In this document: positions 16,395 to 24,860 of the stretch, one piece after another
Position numbering within the stretch: position 1 is the stretch's first letter
Layout: each line of letters opens with the position of its first letter
NCBI GenBank assembly: GCA_045538735.1
Contig: JAZSRY010000013.1
Span: 1 to 64,000, forward strand
DNA: 64,000 nt
Direction of reading: 5' to 3'
Origin: SIG459 sp045538735
GTDB lineage: Bacteria; Bacillota; Clostridia; Oscillospirales; Oscillospiraceae
Position numbers and translations under genes: made by a program
Notes under the pieces: generated by a model
What the model was told of the DNA's origin: nothing
The model's database searches: none
Seen by the model: the letters and a program-made list of their open reading frames with translations, nothing else

Positions 16395-18410
16395 ATGAGC
16401 TACGAAACCAACAAAATCCGCAATGTATGCCTTCTTGGCCATGGCAACAGCGGTAAAACCACTCTTGCAGAGAGCATGCTGTTTGCTACCGGTGCAGTTG
16501 ACCGTCAGGGCAAGGTTACCGATGGCAACACTGTCTGCGACTATGATCCCGAAGAGATCAAGCGCCAGATAACCATCGCTACCTCCGTTGCTCCCGTTGA
16601 GTTCGGCGGCTGCAAGATTAACGTTCTTGACTGCCCCGGCTACTTCGACTTCGCAGGAGACGTTGCTGCTGCTGTCCGCGCTGTTGAGACCGCTATTATC
16701 CTCGTAACCGCCAAGGACGGCATTTCCGTCGGCGCAGAGCGTAACTGGAAGCTTCTCAAGGCTGCCGATATGCCCACCATGTTCTGCATTTCCAAGACCG
16801 GCGAAGAAAACGGCGATTATGCCGGCGTTCTTTCCGCTCTGCAGGAAAAGTACGGTTCCATCGTCTGCGCTGTTACCGCTCCCATGAGCGACGGTACCGG
16901 CGTTATCGACCTCGTACACAATGTGGCATATCAGACCAAGGGCAACAAGACCACCAAGATTCCCGTCCCCGCAGCAGATGCTGATATGGTTGAGTCCCTC
17001 CGCGAGACTCTTATGGAAGCTGCCGCAGGCGCTGACGAAGAGCTTATGGAGATCTACTTCGAGGAAATGATGCTTGATGAGGCTCAGATCGTCCGCGGTA
17101 TCAAGGCCGGTCTGAAGGATCGCAGCGTTGTCCCCGTTCTCGCTTCCAATGCTCTTGACTGCATTGGCACTCAGGCTGTTCTCCAGGCTATCGTTGACTA
17201 CGTTCCCGCTCCCTCCGAGGTTGAAGGCATCGATCCTTCCGCCCCCGTTTCCGGTTTCGTATTCAAGACCGTTTCCGATCAGTTCGGTAAGTACTCCTTC
17301 GTTAAGGTTATGAGCGGCAAGATCACCGCTGACCTTTCTCTCCGCAATGTTCGCTCTTCTTCCACCGATAAGCTGGGCCGTCTCTATACCATGACCGGCA
17401 AGAAGAACGTTGAAGTTAAGGAAGCTTGCTGCGGTGACATCGTTGCCGTCGGTAAGATGGAGTGGAAGACCGGTGATACTGTTTGCGACCCCAAGCACGA
17501 GGTTGAGTATCCCGCTATCGAGCTGGCAGAGCCCTGCTACTCCATGGCTATTTCTCCCAAGACCAAGGGTCAGGACGACAAGGTCGCCGGCGGTCTTGCA
17601 AGACTGAACGAGGAAGACATTTCCTTCACTCTCGTTAACAACGCTGAGACCCACCAGATGGTTATCTCCGGCGCCGGTGATATCCAGGTTGACGTTCTCT
17701 GCGCCAAGCTGAAGTCCCGCTTCGGTGTTGACACCGAGCTCCATCCCGCACGTGTTGCTTACCGCGAGAAGATCAAGGGTCGCGTTGAGGCTCACGGCCG
17801 TCACAAGAAGCAGTCCGGCGGTTCCGGTCAGTTCGGTGACGTTTGGGTTCGCTTCGAGCCCCAGGACGAGCAGGATGACCTCATCTTTGCTGAGGAAGTT
17901 TTCGGCGGCTCCGTTCCCAGAAACTTCTTCCCCTCCGTTGAAAAGGGTCTGCGCAACGCAGTTCAGAAGGGCGTTCTCGCCGGCTATCCCCTTGTCGGCC
18001 TGAAGGCTACCCTCTATGATGGCTCTTACCATCCCGTTGACTCCAACGATATGGCATTCCAGACCGCTGCCCGCCTTGCATACCAGGATGGTATTCCCAA
18101 GGCTAAGCCCACCATCATGGAGCCCATCGGCCTGCTGAAGGTTACCATTCCCGATGCAAACCTGGGTGACATCATGGCTGACATCTCCTCCAAGCGCCGC
18201 GGTACCGTTCTCGGTATGAACGCTGAAGACGGTATGCAGATCGTTGAAGCTGAAGTTCCCATGGCTGAGATGAGCTCTTACACCATCGACCTTCGTTCCA
18301 TGACTCAGGGACGCGGCAGCTTCTCCTGCAAGTTCATCCGCTACGAAGAGGCTCCCGGCAACGTTCAGCAGAAGGTTATCGAAGAAGCCAAGGCTGCAGC
18401 TGAGGAATAA
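16395..18410 (+). CDS. EF-G-like translational GTPase with degenerate G4 motif
   Basis: A 671-residue paralogue of elongation factor G, of the short FusA2/EF-G-like type. G1 is GHGNSGKT (15-22), G3 is DCPG, and domain IV carries the RHKKQSGGSGQFGDVWVRFEP-type block; the C-terminus has a typical EF-G domain V. The guanine-specificity motif NKxD is replaced by SKTG at 133-136, and the G5 SA(K/L) element is not evident. Canonical EF-G moves tRNA and mRNA through the ribosome; these paralogues have poorly defined roles. A strong promoter, AAGGAGAG ribosome site and extreme codon bias suggest abundant protein. It has its own terminator. Nucleotide preference needs testing. Confidence 0.85.
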   Translation: MSYETNKIRNVCLLGHGNSGKTTLAESMLFATGAVDRQGKVTDGNTVCDYDPEEIKRQITIATSVAPVEFGGCKINVLDCPGYFDFAGDVAAAVRAVETAIILVTAKDGISVGAERNWKLLKAADMPTMFCISKTGEENGDYAGVLSALQEKYGSIVCAVTAPMSDGTGVIDLVHNVAYQTKGNKTTKIPVPAADADMVESLRETLMEAAAGADEELMEIYFEEMMLDEAQIVRGIKAGLKDRSVVPVLASNALDCIGTQAVLQAIVDYVPAPSEVEGIDPSAPVSGFVFKTVSDQFGKYSFVKVMSGKITADLSLRNVRSSSTDKLGRLYTMTGKKNVEVKEACCGDIVAVGKMEWKTGDTVCDPKHEVEYPAIELAEPCYSMAISPKTKGQDDKVAGGLARLNEEDISFTLVNNAETHQMVISGAGDIQVDVLCAKLKSRFGVDTELHPARVAYREKIKGRVEAHGRHKKQSGGSGQFGDVWVRFEPQDEQDDLIFAEEVFGGSVPRNFFPSVEKGLRNAVQKGVLAGYPLVGLKATLYDGSYHPVDSNDMAFQTAARLAYQDGIPKAKPTIMEPIGLLKVTIPDANLGDIMADISSKRRGTVLGMNAEDGMQIVEAEVPMAEMSSYTIDLRSMTQGRGSFSCKFIRYEEAPGNVQQKVIEEAKAAAEE

Positions 18411-18423
18411 TTCAATAATTAAA

Positions 18424-18456
18424 AAAGTTCGCATCGATTTGATGCGAACTTTTTTT
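18424..18456 (+). terminator. Rho-independent terminator after the EF-G-like gene
   Basis: An 11-bp stem AAGTTCGCATC / GATGCGAACTT with a 5-nt loop and T7 run, 14 nt after the stop. Confidence 0.92.
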
Positions 18457-18573
18457 GCTTTTTTAAGATTATTTGAAAAAAGCTATGGAAATCTGATGCA
18501 TAAACTGTTATTATATATAGTTGTAATCCTGATTTTTGATAAAAATATATATAATAAATTTAGGAGTAATGAT

Positions 18574-19515
18574 ATGAAAAAAAGGAAAGCAAGAGCTAAT
18601 ACTGCCTGGAAGGGTGCGATTATTCTCTGCATCATCCTCAGCCTTTTCGCAGTGTTTTTCACTTCCTGCACCAAGTATAAAGGACCCGATGAGTTCACCA
18701 GTGAGATGAACGATGATTTCGGCAAGGACAAGGATAAGGACAAGGATAAGGATAAGGACAAAGAGAATCAGCAGGGTGGAGAGCCCGACGATCTCACCGA
18801 TCCCCTGATTCCTGTGGGTGATCCCACTGAGGGTGAAGATCCCCAGACTCCCGAAGTTATCAACACCCCGGATCCCAGCGTTCCCTCCTTCCTCCTTGGT
18901 GAAACCGAGGATGCAGGCAGAGAGTATCTGGATAAGTTAATTTTCCTTGGTGACTCCACCACCTACGGTATAGGCTACTATTACAGACAGGGCTACAGCG
19001 ATCTCTGTCCTCCCAGCCAGATTTGGACTCCTGCCAGCGGCACTCTAACCCTTTCCAACCAGAGCACCGCAACCATCGTTTATCCCGAATCCGGCGGAGA
19101 AATCACCATCAAGGAAGCTGCCCGCCTTTCCCAGCCTGAGATACTGCTTATGACTCTGGGCGTAAACGGCGTATCCTTCATGGATGAGCAGTGGTTCATT
19201 GATGAGTACACCGCTCTTATCGAGAGCGTTCGCGAAGTCAGCCCCAATACCAAGATAATCCTCAACTCTATCTACCCCGTTGCCAGCAGCTACCAGCACA
19301 TTGGTTCTATCAGCAACGAGAAGATTGCAACTGCAAACACCTGGATAAAGAAGATTGCAGACCAGACCGGCTGCAAGTATCTGAACACCTACGAGGTGCT
19401 GGTAAGCGAAAATGGCACCCTTCCCGAAGCAAGCCATAATGGCGACGGTATCCACCTCAGTGGTGAAACCTTCGGCATCGTTATGCAGTATATCCGCACC
19501 CACGCATATAACTGA
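18574..19515 (+). CDS. SGNH/GDSL-family surface lipoprotein (probable esterase or acyltransferase)
   Basis: About 313 residues. A signal peptide ends in a lipobox-like FTSC, with the lipidated cysteine near residue 32. Six Lys-Asp repeats (near 51-62) and a Pro/Asp/Glu-rich linker come next. The SGNH domain begins with LGDSTTYGIG near 125, has LGVNG as the Asn block, and ends with GDGIHLS as the Asp/His block near 292. The family removes or transfers acyl groups on carbohydrate. The start at 18574 has TAGGAG 8 nt upstream. It lies 19 nt before a DUF4358-like lipoprotein and near the MBOAT/DHHW genes, so a role in surface glycan acylation is inferred. Confidence 0.82.
   Translation: MKKRKARANTAWKGAIILCIILSLFAVFFTSCTKYKGPDEFTSEMNDDFGKDKDKDKDKDKDKENQQGGEPDDLTDPLIPVGDPTEGEDPQTPEVINTPDPSVPSFLLGETEDAGREYLDKLIFLGDSTTYGIGYYYRQGYSDLCPPSQIWTPASGTLTLSNQSTATIVYPESGGEITIKEAARLSQPEILLMTLGVNGVSFMDEQWFIDEYTALIESVREVSPNTKIILNSIYPVASSYQHIGSISNEKIATANTWIKKIADQTGCKYLNTYEVLVSENGTLPEASHNGDGIHLSGETFGIVMQYIRTHAYN
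18724..18759 (+). repeat. Six in-frame hexamer repeats AAGGAY encoding Lys-Asp
   Basis: The hexamers AAGGAC/AAGGAT repeat six times in tandem, inside the linker of the SGNH lipoprotein. Because the unit is 6 nt, gain or loss keeps frame and only changes linker length. Confidence 0.85.
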
Positions 19516-19534
19516 GAAATGAGAGAGTGAAAAT

Positions 19535-20026
19535 ATGAAAAAGATTACTAAGATTATCGCACTTATTCTTATAGTGGCAGCTCTGGCCTCCACCCTTTGC
19601 GCCTGCGGCGGCAAGACCGAGACCAAGAATGTTCCCGCTGCCGACATCGCAGCAGCTGTTGCCGATAAAATCGGCAAGACTGATTCCCTCTCTGCAGTTG
19701 AGACCAACTGGTTCAGAGGCTGGATGAAGACCGATGCAGCCCTCTTTGGAGACTACACCGTTATGGTTAATGTTTACGGAGCAAATGTCGATGAGTACGG
19801 CATCCTCAAGGCCGGCGAGGAAATGAGCGTTGCCGATGTGGAAAAGACCGTTCAGGCATATCTGGATCTTAAGCTTAAGAGCTGGATGGATGAATATATG
19901 CCTGAAGAAAAGTATAAGGTTGAAGATGCTTCCTATGAAGTTCTGGGTGACTATGTTATGTATTGCATTCTCAGCGCAGAGGACAGCGAAGCTGCCTTCG
20001 CAACCTTTGAAGGAATGCTTAAGTAA
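19535..20026 (+). CDS. DUF4358-like lipoprotein (first copy)
   Basis: A 163-residue secreted lipoprotein. The signal peptide ends at the lipobox TLCAC, followed by GGKTETK. The mature part has the pattern of DUF4358 proteins, a small Clostridia family without known biochemistry, usually found near MBOAT and DHHW genes. The second copy in this window (23234-23920) has a similar layout but a longer linker. The start is preceded by GAGAG at about 9 nt, and the SGNH lipoprotein ends 19 nt upstream. A strong 12-bp hairpin follows. Confidence 0.72.
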   Translation: MKKITKIIALILIVAALASTLCACGGKTETKNVPAADIAAAVADKIGKTDSLSAVETNWFRGWMKTDAALFGDYTVMVNVYGANVDEYGILKAGEEMSVADVEKTVQAYLDLKLKSWMDEYMPEEKYKVEDASYEVLGDYVMYCILSAEDSEAAFATFEGMLK

Positions 20027-20076
20027 AGGAACTGAAAAAAGTCCCGTAACGAATGGGTTATGATCAAAAAAGTCAA

Positions 20077-20112
20077 CAGGCACAACAGTTTAAGCTGTTG
20101 TGCCTGTTCTTG
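20077..20112 (+). terminator. Hairpin after the first DUF4358-like gene
   Basis: A perfect 12-bp stem CAGGCACAACAG / CTGTTGTGCCTG with a 6-nt loop, followed by TTCTTG. The T-run is short, so termination strength is uncertain. Confidence 0.75.
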
Positions 20113-20182
20113 TATACTGTGCATTTATGTGATAATATGCAATCAATCAGATAGATAAACCTGAATTTGGAGGTGCGTTTCT

Positions 20183-20500
20183 ATGTTATTTGAAGCAGAA
20201 GTAATCCCTATGTTTATTGGTGGGGTGGGCGTCGTCAGCTTATTGGAACTTATTATTGGTTGTTGGGTGCTAAAAAGAGATAAAAGAATCATAGCACTTT
20301 TTGTTGGCAATGTTATGAGCATGATTATTGCTATGATTTTTCTTGTTCTCTGTATTTTCGGAAACAGATTAGGCTTCGTACATGAATACGCATCCCCGTC
20401 AAACTCTGTAAATATAGGGTTGTTTGGGGTGTTTTGGACCATTAGTGTAGGTTTCCTTTTGGCAATTCTTGGAGTTAAAACAAAGAAGTCAGCAAAGTGA
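20183..20500 (+). CDS. small membrane protein of unknown function
   Basis: A 105-residue protein with three predicted membrane segments (about 8-30, 37-62, 76-98) and a short basic tail (KTKKSAK). I do not recognise a family. GGAGG lies 9 nt before ATG. The gene is more A+T-rich than its neighbours and uses different codons. It stands alone between two strong palindromes, 20077-20106 and 20564-20605. That pattern could mark a recent insertion, but no transposase or direct repeats are visible. Confidence 0.7.
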   Translation: MLFEAEVIPMFIGGVGVVSLLELIIGCWVLKRDKRIIALFVGNVMSMIIAMIFLVLCIFGNRLGFVHEYASPSNSVNIGLFGVFWTISVGFLLAILGVKTKKSAK

Positions 20501-20563
20501 CAAATTCCTATTTATTGAACAGATAAGGGACGCCTTGGGGGCTACTGCCCCAACAAAGTAAAT

Positions 20564-20612
20564 AGTTAACCGACCTATGATGGAATGATCATAGGTCGGT
20601 TAACTGTTTTAT
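20564..20612. terminator. 18-bp perfect palindrome between convergent genes
   Basis: AGTTAACCGACCTATGAT pairs exactly with ATCATAGGTCGGTTAACT across a 6-nt loop, then GTTTTAT. It likely ends transcription of the small membrane gene and of the minus-strand DHHW gene. Confidence 0.85.
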
Positions 20613-20636
20613 AAACACCTGTCCAATGGCATGGTT

Positions 20637-21746
20637 TTAGCTCATCTTGAGGGTGGTGGAATTATTTAGAACCATGCTGCTGTAGAGGAAGAGAACATCG
20701 GCGTTTTCAAAATCAACAAAGTTGCCGAGGATCATGGGCTGAATATAGCGCACATCTATTACTGTGGTTTTGGCATAGCTTTGAGCGAGAAGGGGAGCGA
20801 TGGCGCTTCCAAAGCTGTCGCGGAAGATAATAAGTTCTTTTTGAGTGTTCACAGAGGGATTTTCAATGGTGACAAGGCTCAGAGGGCCGGAGAGGAACAT
20901 CTCGTAAGGGTCTGCTCCTGCGGCAAGAGCGGTGTCATAAACGGGGATGGACTTGTTGCTTTCATAGTTGAAAACAGAGTAGCTTTCAATTATATCGTTT
21001 GTGAGGTAGTAAAGCTCCTCGGTGTCAAGCTTCAGACCAAGCTGGCTGAAATATACTCCCTTGAAGGGCTCATCAACAAGAACCTCCTCGTATTTATCGG
21101 GGAGCATGTTGCCGAAAGCAGCTGCTATTTCCCGGGCGGCGGGGAGGATACGTTCCTGCCTCCAGTGGGTATCGGTGAGATAATAATCGTCGATATTCAA
21201 AAGATCGCGAATATCTATATGCTCTGCGAAATGAGAGGTGGAGGCCTCCAGCGTGGAGTAGAATTCATCATAGTCCATGTGTAGCATTCCTGCATCTTCA
21301 GCCAGATAGTAGTTCTTATCGGGGACGATCACGAAGCCGATTTTATCTGTCTTGCCTGCAAGGAATCTGTCATAAAGACCGGAAAACACCGTGGAAGCAT
21401 AATCGAGAGAATCACGGTTGAGGGGGTACTCTTTTTTCGCAACGGAGTCATTATGGATATAAAGTCCGTTGGAGTCTGTCTGACCCATTATTTTAAGGGA
21501 GGTAAAGGCCTTGAGGGAACGAAAGGTATCGCGAAGGGGAAACTGATCAAGGCTGTAGTCCTCAAAATCCTCCATAAAACGGCCGTTGAAAATTGTCTTG
21601 CTGCTTATCTCGGGCATTTGCTCCAGCTTGCGGCGCTCGGAAAGAGAATATTCATCGGGCGCTTTGAAGATGGCAAATACGCTCAGACCGAAAAATACTG
21701 CTGCAAGGAAGGCGACAAGATATATTCTTTTTGCTTTGCTGCTCAT
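20637..21746 (-). CDS. DHHW/AlgX-like (SGNH-type) membrane-anchored protein
   Basis: A 369-residue protein with one N-terminal membrane anchor (about 7-28) and an extracytoplasmic domain. Motifs of the AlgX/AlgJ-like DHHW family are visible: TDTHW at 191-195 as the Asp-His pair, and FRDSFGS at 308-314 as the serine block. Such proteins accept an acyl group from an MBOAT partner and transfer it to a polysaccharide. The MBOAT gene ends 12 nt upstream, and AGGAGG overlaps that gap, so the two are translated together. The target glycan is unknown. It is the last gene of the unit. Confidence 0.85.
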   Translation of the reverse strand: MSSKAKRIYLVAFLAAVFFGLSVFAIFKAPDEYSLSERRKLEQMPEISSKTIFNGRFMEDFEDYSLDQFPLRDTFRSLKAFTSLKIMGQTDSNGLYIHNDSVAKKEYPLNRDSLDYASTVFSGLYDRFLAGKTDKIGFVIVPDKNYYLAEDAGMLHMDYDEFYSTLEASTSHFAEHIDIRDLLNIDDYYLTDTHWRQERILPAAREIAAAFGNMLPDKYEEVLVDEPFKGVYFSQLGLKLDTEELYYLTNDIIESYSVFNYESNKSIPVYDTALAAGADPYEMFLSGPLSLVTIENPSVNTQKELIIFRDSFGSAIAPLLAQSYAKTTVIDVRYIQPMILGNFVDFENADVLFLYSSMVLNNSTTLKMS

Positions 21747-21758
21747 CTATCTGCCTCC

Positions 21759-23156
21759 TTAAAATCTGAAATAGAGGAAGGGGTTGAAGGACCCATCCAC
21801 GAGATAAGCGGTGGAAACAAGCAAAATAGCTGCAAGAGCAATAGGCTCGATAACGCTTATTATATTCTCTGCCCATTTGCGCTGACGGAGAGCCAAAACA
21901 GCTTTTTTCACAAGGGGAGTTGCGCCGATAACAGCAATTATGAGGGTGACGGCGTAGCTGCGGAGGTAGTAGAAAAATTCCTCATTTATGAACCTGTCAG
22001 CCCCACCGAACATACCGCCGATAACTCTGAAGCCGTCGGTCACTCCGGATGCGTTGAACATTACGAAGGAGAGCATAACCATTATCATTACATAGACATG
22101 TCGGATGCCGCGAAGATGTTCAAGTTTCTTGAGAAGCCATAGCTTTTCGATAAGGAGCAGAATTCCGAAGAACACGCCCCATACAACAAAGTTCCATGCA
22201 GCGCCGTGCCAAAGACCTGTCAGCATCCACACAACGAAGATGTTGAACATCTGGCGGGCTTTGCTGCAGCGGTTGCCGCCCAATGGAATGTACACATAGT
22301 CACGGAACCAGCTGCCGAGACTCATATGCCAACGGCGCCAGAACTCGGTGATGGAGCGGGAAATGAAGGGATAGTTGAAGTTCTCGGGGAAGGAGAAACC
22401 GAGAATTCTGCCGAGACCGATTGCCATATCGCTGTAAGCGGAGAAGTCGAAATAGATATGGAGGGTGAAGGCAAGGGCATAAAGCCAGCAGAAGGCAACG
22501 CTTGTTTCGGAGGAGGCGAGGAATACATCGCAAAGCTCGCCGAGAACATTGGCGATGATAATCTTTTTGCCGAGACCGAGGATGAAGCGGCGGGCGCCCT
22601 CGGATACAGCATGCAAAGTGATTTTTCTGTCGTCAATTTCCTTAACAATGTTGCTGTAGCGCACAATAGGACCGGCTATAAGCTGGGGGAACATGCTTAC
22701 ATAAGCTGCGAAAGAGATGATGTTGCGCTGCACGGGAGTATCGCCTCTGTAAACATCGATGATGTAGCTTATGATCTGGAAGGTGTAGAAGCTTATGCCG
22801 ATGGGCAGAGCAATACGAAGTGCGGGTATGCCTATGCCCGTGAGAGCGTTAAAGGATTCAATGAAGAAGTCTGCATACTTGAAGTAGGCAAGAAAGCCGA
22901 GGCAAATGACAAGGCTGACGATAAGCCAGCATTTTTTGCTTTTTTTAGTCCTCGCTGCGTCGATAAGCAGACCCGCAACATAACCCACAAGTATGCTTGC
23001 GGCCATAAGAAGGACATACTTAGGCTCACCCCAGGCATAAAAAAAGAGGCTGGAGATAAGCAGCACGGCATTCTTCAGTTTTTTTGGCGCGATCAGGTAG
23101 AGGATCAGCACACAGGGAAGAAAATAATAAAGGAAAGGAATACTTGAAAAAAGCAT
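21759..23156 (-). CDS. MBOAT-family membrane O-acyltransferase (AlgI-like)
   Basis: A 465-residue integral membrane protein with about 11 hydrophobic segments. AlgI/DltB-type features are clear: YFDFSAYSDMAIGLG near 235, WRRWHMSLGSWFRDYVYIPLGG near 273, and the proposed catalytic histidine in LTGLWHGAAWNF (H317). The family moves acetyl or similar groups from a cytoplasmic donor to the outside of the membrane. The downstream DHHW protein is the expected extracytoplasmic transferase. A GGGAG site precedes ATG. It lies 77 nt after a DUF4358-like gene, with a terminator between. Confidence 0.93.
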   Translation of the reverse strand: MLFSSIPFLYYFLPCVLILYLIAPKKLKNAVLLISSLFFYAWGEPKYVLLMAASILVGYVAGLLIDAARTKKSKKCWLIVSLVICLGFLAYFKYADFFIESFNALTGIGIPALRIALPIGISFYTFQIISYIIDVYRGDTPVQRNIISFAAYVSMFPQLIAGPIVRYSNIVKEIDDRKITLHAVSEGARRFILGLGKKIIIANVLGELCDVFLASSETSVAFCWLYALAFTLHIYFDFSAYSDMAIGLGRILGFSFPENFNYPFISRSITEFWRRWHMSLGSWFRDYVYIPLGGNRCSKARQMFNIFVVWMLTGLWHGAAWNFVVWGVFFGILLLIEKLWLLKKLEHLRGIRHVYVMIMVMLSFVMFNASGVTDGFRVIGGMFGGADRFINEEFFYYLRSYAVTLIIAVIGATPLVKKAVLALRQRKWAENIISVIEPIALAAILLVSTAYLVDGSFNPFLYFRF

Positions 23157-23188
23157 TTCTGTAAACTCCCGAAAGAACTAAGATAAAA

Positions 23189-23222
23189 CTTTTCTCCGAC
23201 TGTAAATTCAGTCGGAGAAAAG
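23189..23222 (-). terminator. Hairpin between DUF4358-like and MBOAT genes
   Basis: A perfect 14-bp stem CTTTTCTCCGACTG / CAGTCGGAGAAAAG with a 6-nt loop. On the minus strand it is followed by TTTTAT. It would reduce read-through from the DUF4358-like gene into the MBOAT gene, so the latter may have its own promoter. Confidence 0.88.
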
Positions 23223-23233
23223 GAGCGTGTTAT

Positions 23234-23920
23234 TTATGCGATGGGCTCTTCAACGAGGACGGTGCAGCTGAAGGAAGCGCCAAGCTTGTCCTTGAAAAGC
23301 TGAACGATCTCGCCGTTACCGAAAGCGGAAACGATGCAGCCGTCAACCTCAACAACGATGAGAATCTCGGGGAAACCGCACATCCACTGGCGGGCAAGGA
23401 TGTTCTCCTTAACGCTCTGAGCGAAAGCAGCGCTGTCAGCGCCTTCTGCAAGCTCATAGCAGGCAGAGGTGAAGGTGTTGGCGTTCATCATGTGCATGAG
23501 GGATGCAGCAGCGCTTACGGAAGAAACGGAAGCGGTGGGCAGACCGAAGAGAGCATCGAGAGCCTCTGCATCGGAGAGGGTGCATGCACCGGGAGCGTCC
23601 ATAACATTGTTGGTGTAGTCACCGCCCATAGCGGCAAACTTCTCATCTTCGCCGTAGGTGGCCCAAACGGTGTTGAGGATGGAGAGGGGCTTGTTGTCGC
23701 CGTCAGCAATGTCGGTGCTGGTTGCGGGAAGCTCAACATCGGGAAGGTCGGTGTCGCTTACTTCGGGCATAACAGCGGGCATATCCATCTCGGGGCCTTC
23801 ACCGGGAGCGGCGGGCTCATTGCCGGGATCAACAGTGGGGTCTTCAGCGGGGGTCTTGCCGCATGCGGCAAGGCTCATAATCATAACAAGTGCGAGAATG
23901 AGTGCAAGAATTTTTTTCAT
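23234..23920 (-). CDS. DUF4358-like lipoprotein (second copy)
   Basis: A 228-residue secreted lipoprotein. The signal peptide ends in SLAAC, followed by a Pro/Glu/Asp-rich linker (about 20-75) and a compact domain that resembles the 19535-20026 product. Function is unknown. AAGGAG lies about 11 nt before ATG. A consensus ECF-type promoter lies 45-72 nt upstream, after the anti-sigma gene, so it is probably a direct target of the adjacent ECF sigma factor. It is followed by a strong terminator and then by the MBOAT and DHHW genes. Confidence 0.75.
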   Translation of the reverse strand: MKKILALILALVMIMSLAACGKTPAEDPTVDPGNEPAAPGEGPEMDMPAVMPEVSDTDLPDVELPATSTDIADGDNKPLSILNTVWATYGEDEKFAAMGGDYTNNVMDAPGACTLSDAEALDALFGLPTASVSSVSAAASLMHMMNANTFTSACYELAEGADSAAFAQSVKENILARQWMCGFPEILIVVEVDGCIVSAFGNGEIVQLFKDKLGASFSCTVLVEEPIA

Positions 23921-23964
23921 TAGTTTGTTTTCTCCTTAATATGTGTAATTATATATTCGTACTG

Positions 23965-23992
23965 TTAGACGGCGGAGGAATTAAAAAGTTCC
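23965..23992 (-). promoter_or_regulatory. ECF-type promoter of the second DUF4358-like gene
   Basis: Minus strand reads GGAACTTTTT, then CGTCTAA, with exactly 16 nt between GGAAC and CGTC, and GTACG two nucleotides after. This is the AAC/CGTC layout of ECF sigma promoters. It nearly repeats the site at 24885-24912, including T-tract and GTACG. No second match was spotted elsewhere by eye. Confidence 0.85.
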
Positions 23993-24002
23993 CCCAAATA
24001 AA

Positions 24003-24860
24003 TTATTTTATGCTGAGAAATTCTTCCACAGTGCCTGTGGCCATATAGACCCTGTCTCCGATCTCAATAACTACGCTTTCTCCGATAAAGTAAAGCTTCA
24101 GGTTTGAGAAATACGGACCGTGGCCAAGTTCAAGTATGGCAGAGGGCTCTGCGGGAATGGCAGAGCTCTCAATCTCCGCCGGACTCTCCATAAGAAGTTT
24201 ACTAAGCGCAGCGATGTCGCTAATGCTCAGATACTCCGTTTCGCCGCTGTATATTATGCTTGCCCAGTCAATTTCCATACCGGGGTAATAAACTTCGGCG
24301 TTTTCTTCTGCGGAAAAAGAGTCTTCTGCGCCGTTTTCGGGCTCGGGCATGGGGACGGGGGCAGGTGCAGCTGGCTCAGCAGGTGCGGCTGGCTCAGCAG
24401 GTACTCCGTAGTCGATTTCGTTTCTTTCCAAAATGAAAGAATTCATATCCGGTGCCATAGGGGCTGCAGCTTCGGCGGGAGCAGCGGGCTCAGCAAGCGC
24501 GGCGGGAGCAGCGGGTGCGGCGGGTACGGCCTTGTCGTAGCCTCTACCGTTTCCAACGGCCAGTACGGCGCCAACAACAAGCACGAGGCAGGCGGCTGCG
24601 CTGAGATAAGCGCGAAGGGGAATTATTTTTGCTTTTTTCTGCTTAGCCTTAACTCCGCTCATAATGTTTTCGTGGAGAGCGGCAGGAACGGCAGAAAATT
24701 CTTCCTTAAGGGAAATGCTCAGGGCGGAAAAATCCTCATACATGGCTGCGCATTCCGGACACATTGCAATATGCTCTTCAACCGCGGCGCGCTCTTCATC
24801 ATTGAGCTCGCCATCCAGCATAGAGCTTATCATTTCCTGAATTTTTTCGCAGCTTATCAT
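24003..24860 (-). CDS. membrane anti-sigma factor with zf-HC2 domain and Pro/Ala-rich outer region
   Basis: A 285-residue protein. The cytosolic N-terminus is a zinc anti-sigma domain with C4, H30, C34 and C37 (HxxxCxxC). One membrane segment lies near 82-104. Outside, two stretches rich in Pro, Ala and Glu (about 115-140 and 155-180) lead into a final domain of about 90 residues. Such proteins hold the sigma factor until a surface signal releases it. It overlaps the sigma stop by 4 nt (ATGA), the usual layout of a cognate pair. A separate ECF promoter lies 25-52 nt upstream, inside the sigma gene. The signal and protease are unknown. Confidence 0.88.
   Translation of the reverse strand: MISCEKIQEMISSMLDGELNDEERAAVEEHIAMCPECAAMYEDFSALSISLKEEFSAVPAALHENIMSGVKAKQKKAKIIPLRAYLSAAACLVLVVGAVLAVGNGRGYDKAVPAAPAAPAALAEPAAPAEAAAPMAPDMNSFILERNEIDYGVPAEPAAPAEPAAPAPVPMPEPENGAEDSFSAEENAEVYYPGMEIDWASIIYSGETEYLSISDIAALSKLLMESPAEIESSAIPAEPSAILELGHGPYFSNLKLYFIGESVVIEIGDRVYMATGTVEEFLSIK

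Noticed and set aside
16221..18434. 737-codon open frame antisense to the EF-G-like gene
   Set aside because: Same codon-bias effect; it even crosses the terminator of the sense gene.
18724..18759. Short tandem repeats as a CRISPR array
   Set aside because: Units are 6 nt without spacers and lie inside a coding region.
20183..20500. Small membrane gene as a holin or phage remnant
   Set aside because: Three membrane segments and no neighbouring phage genes; there is nothing specific to a holin.
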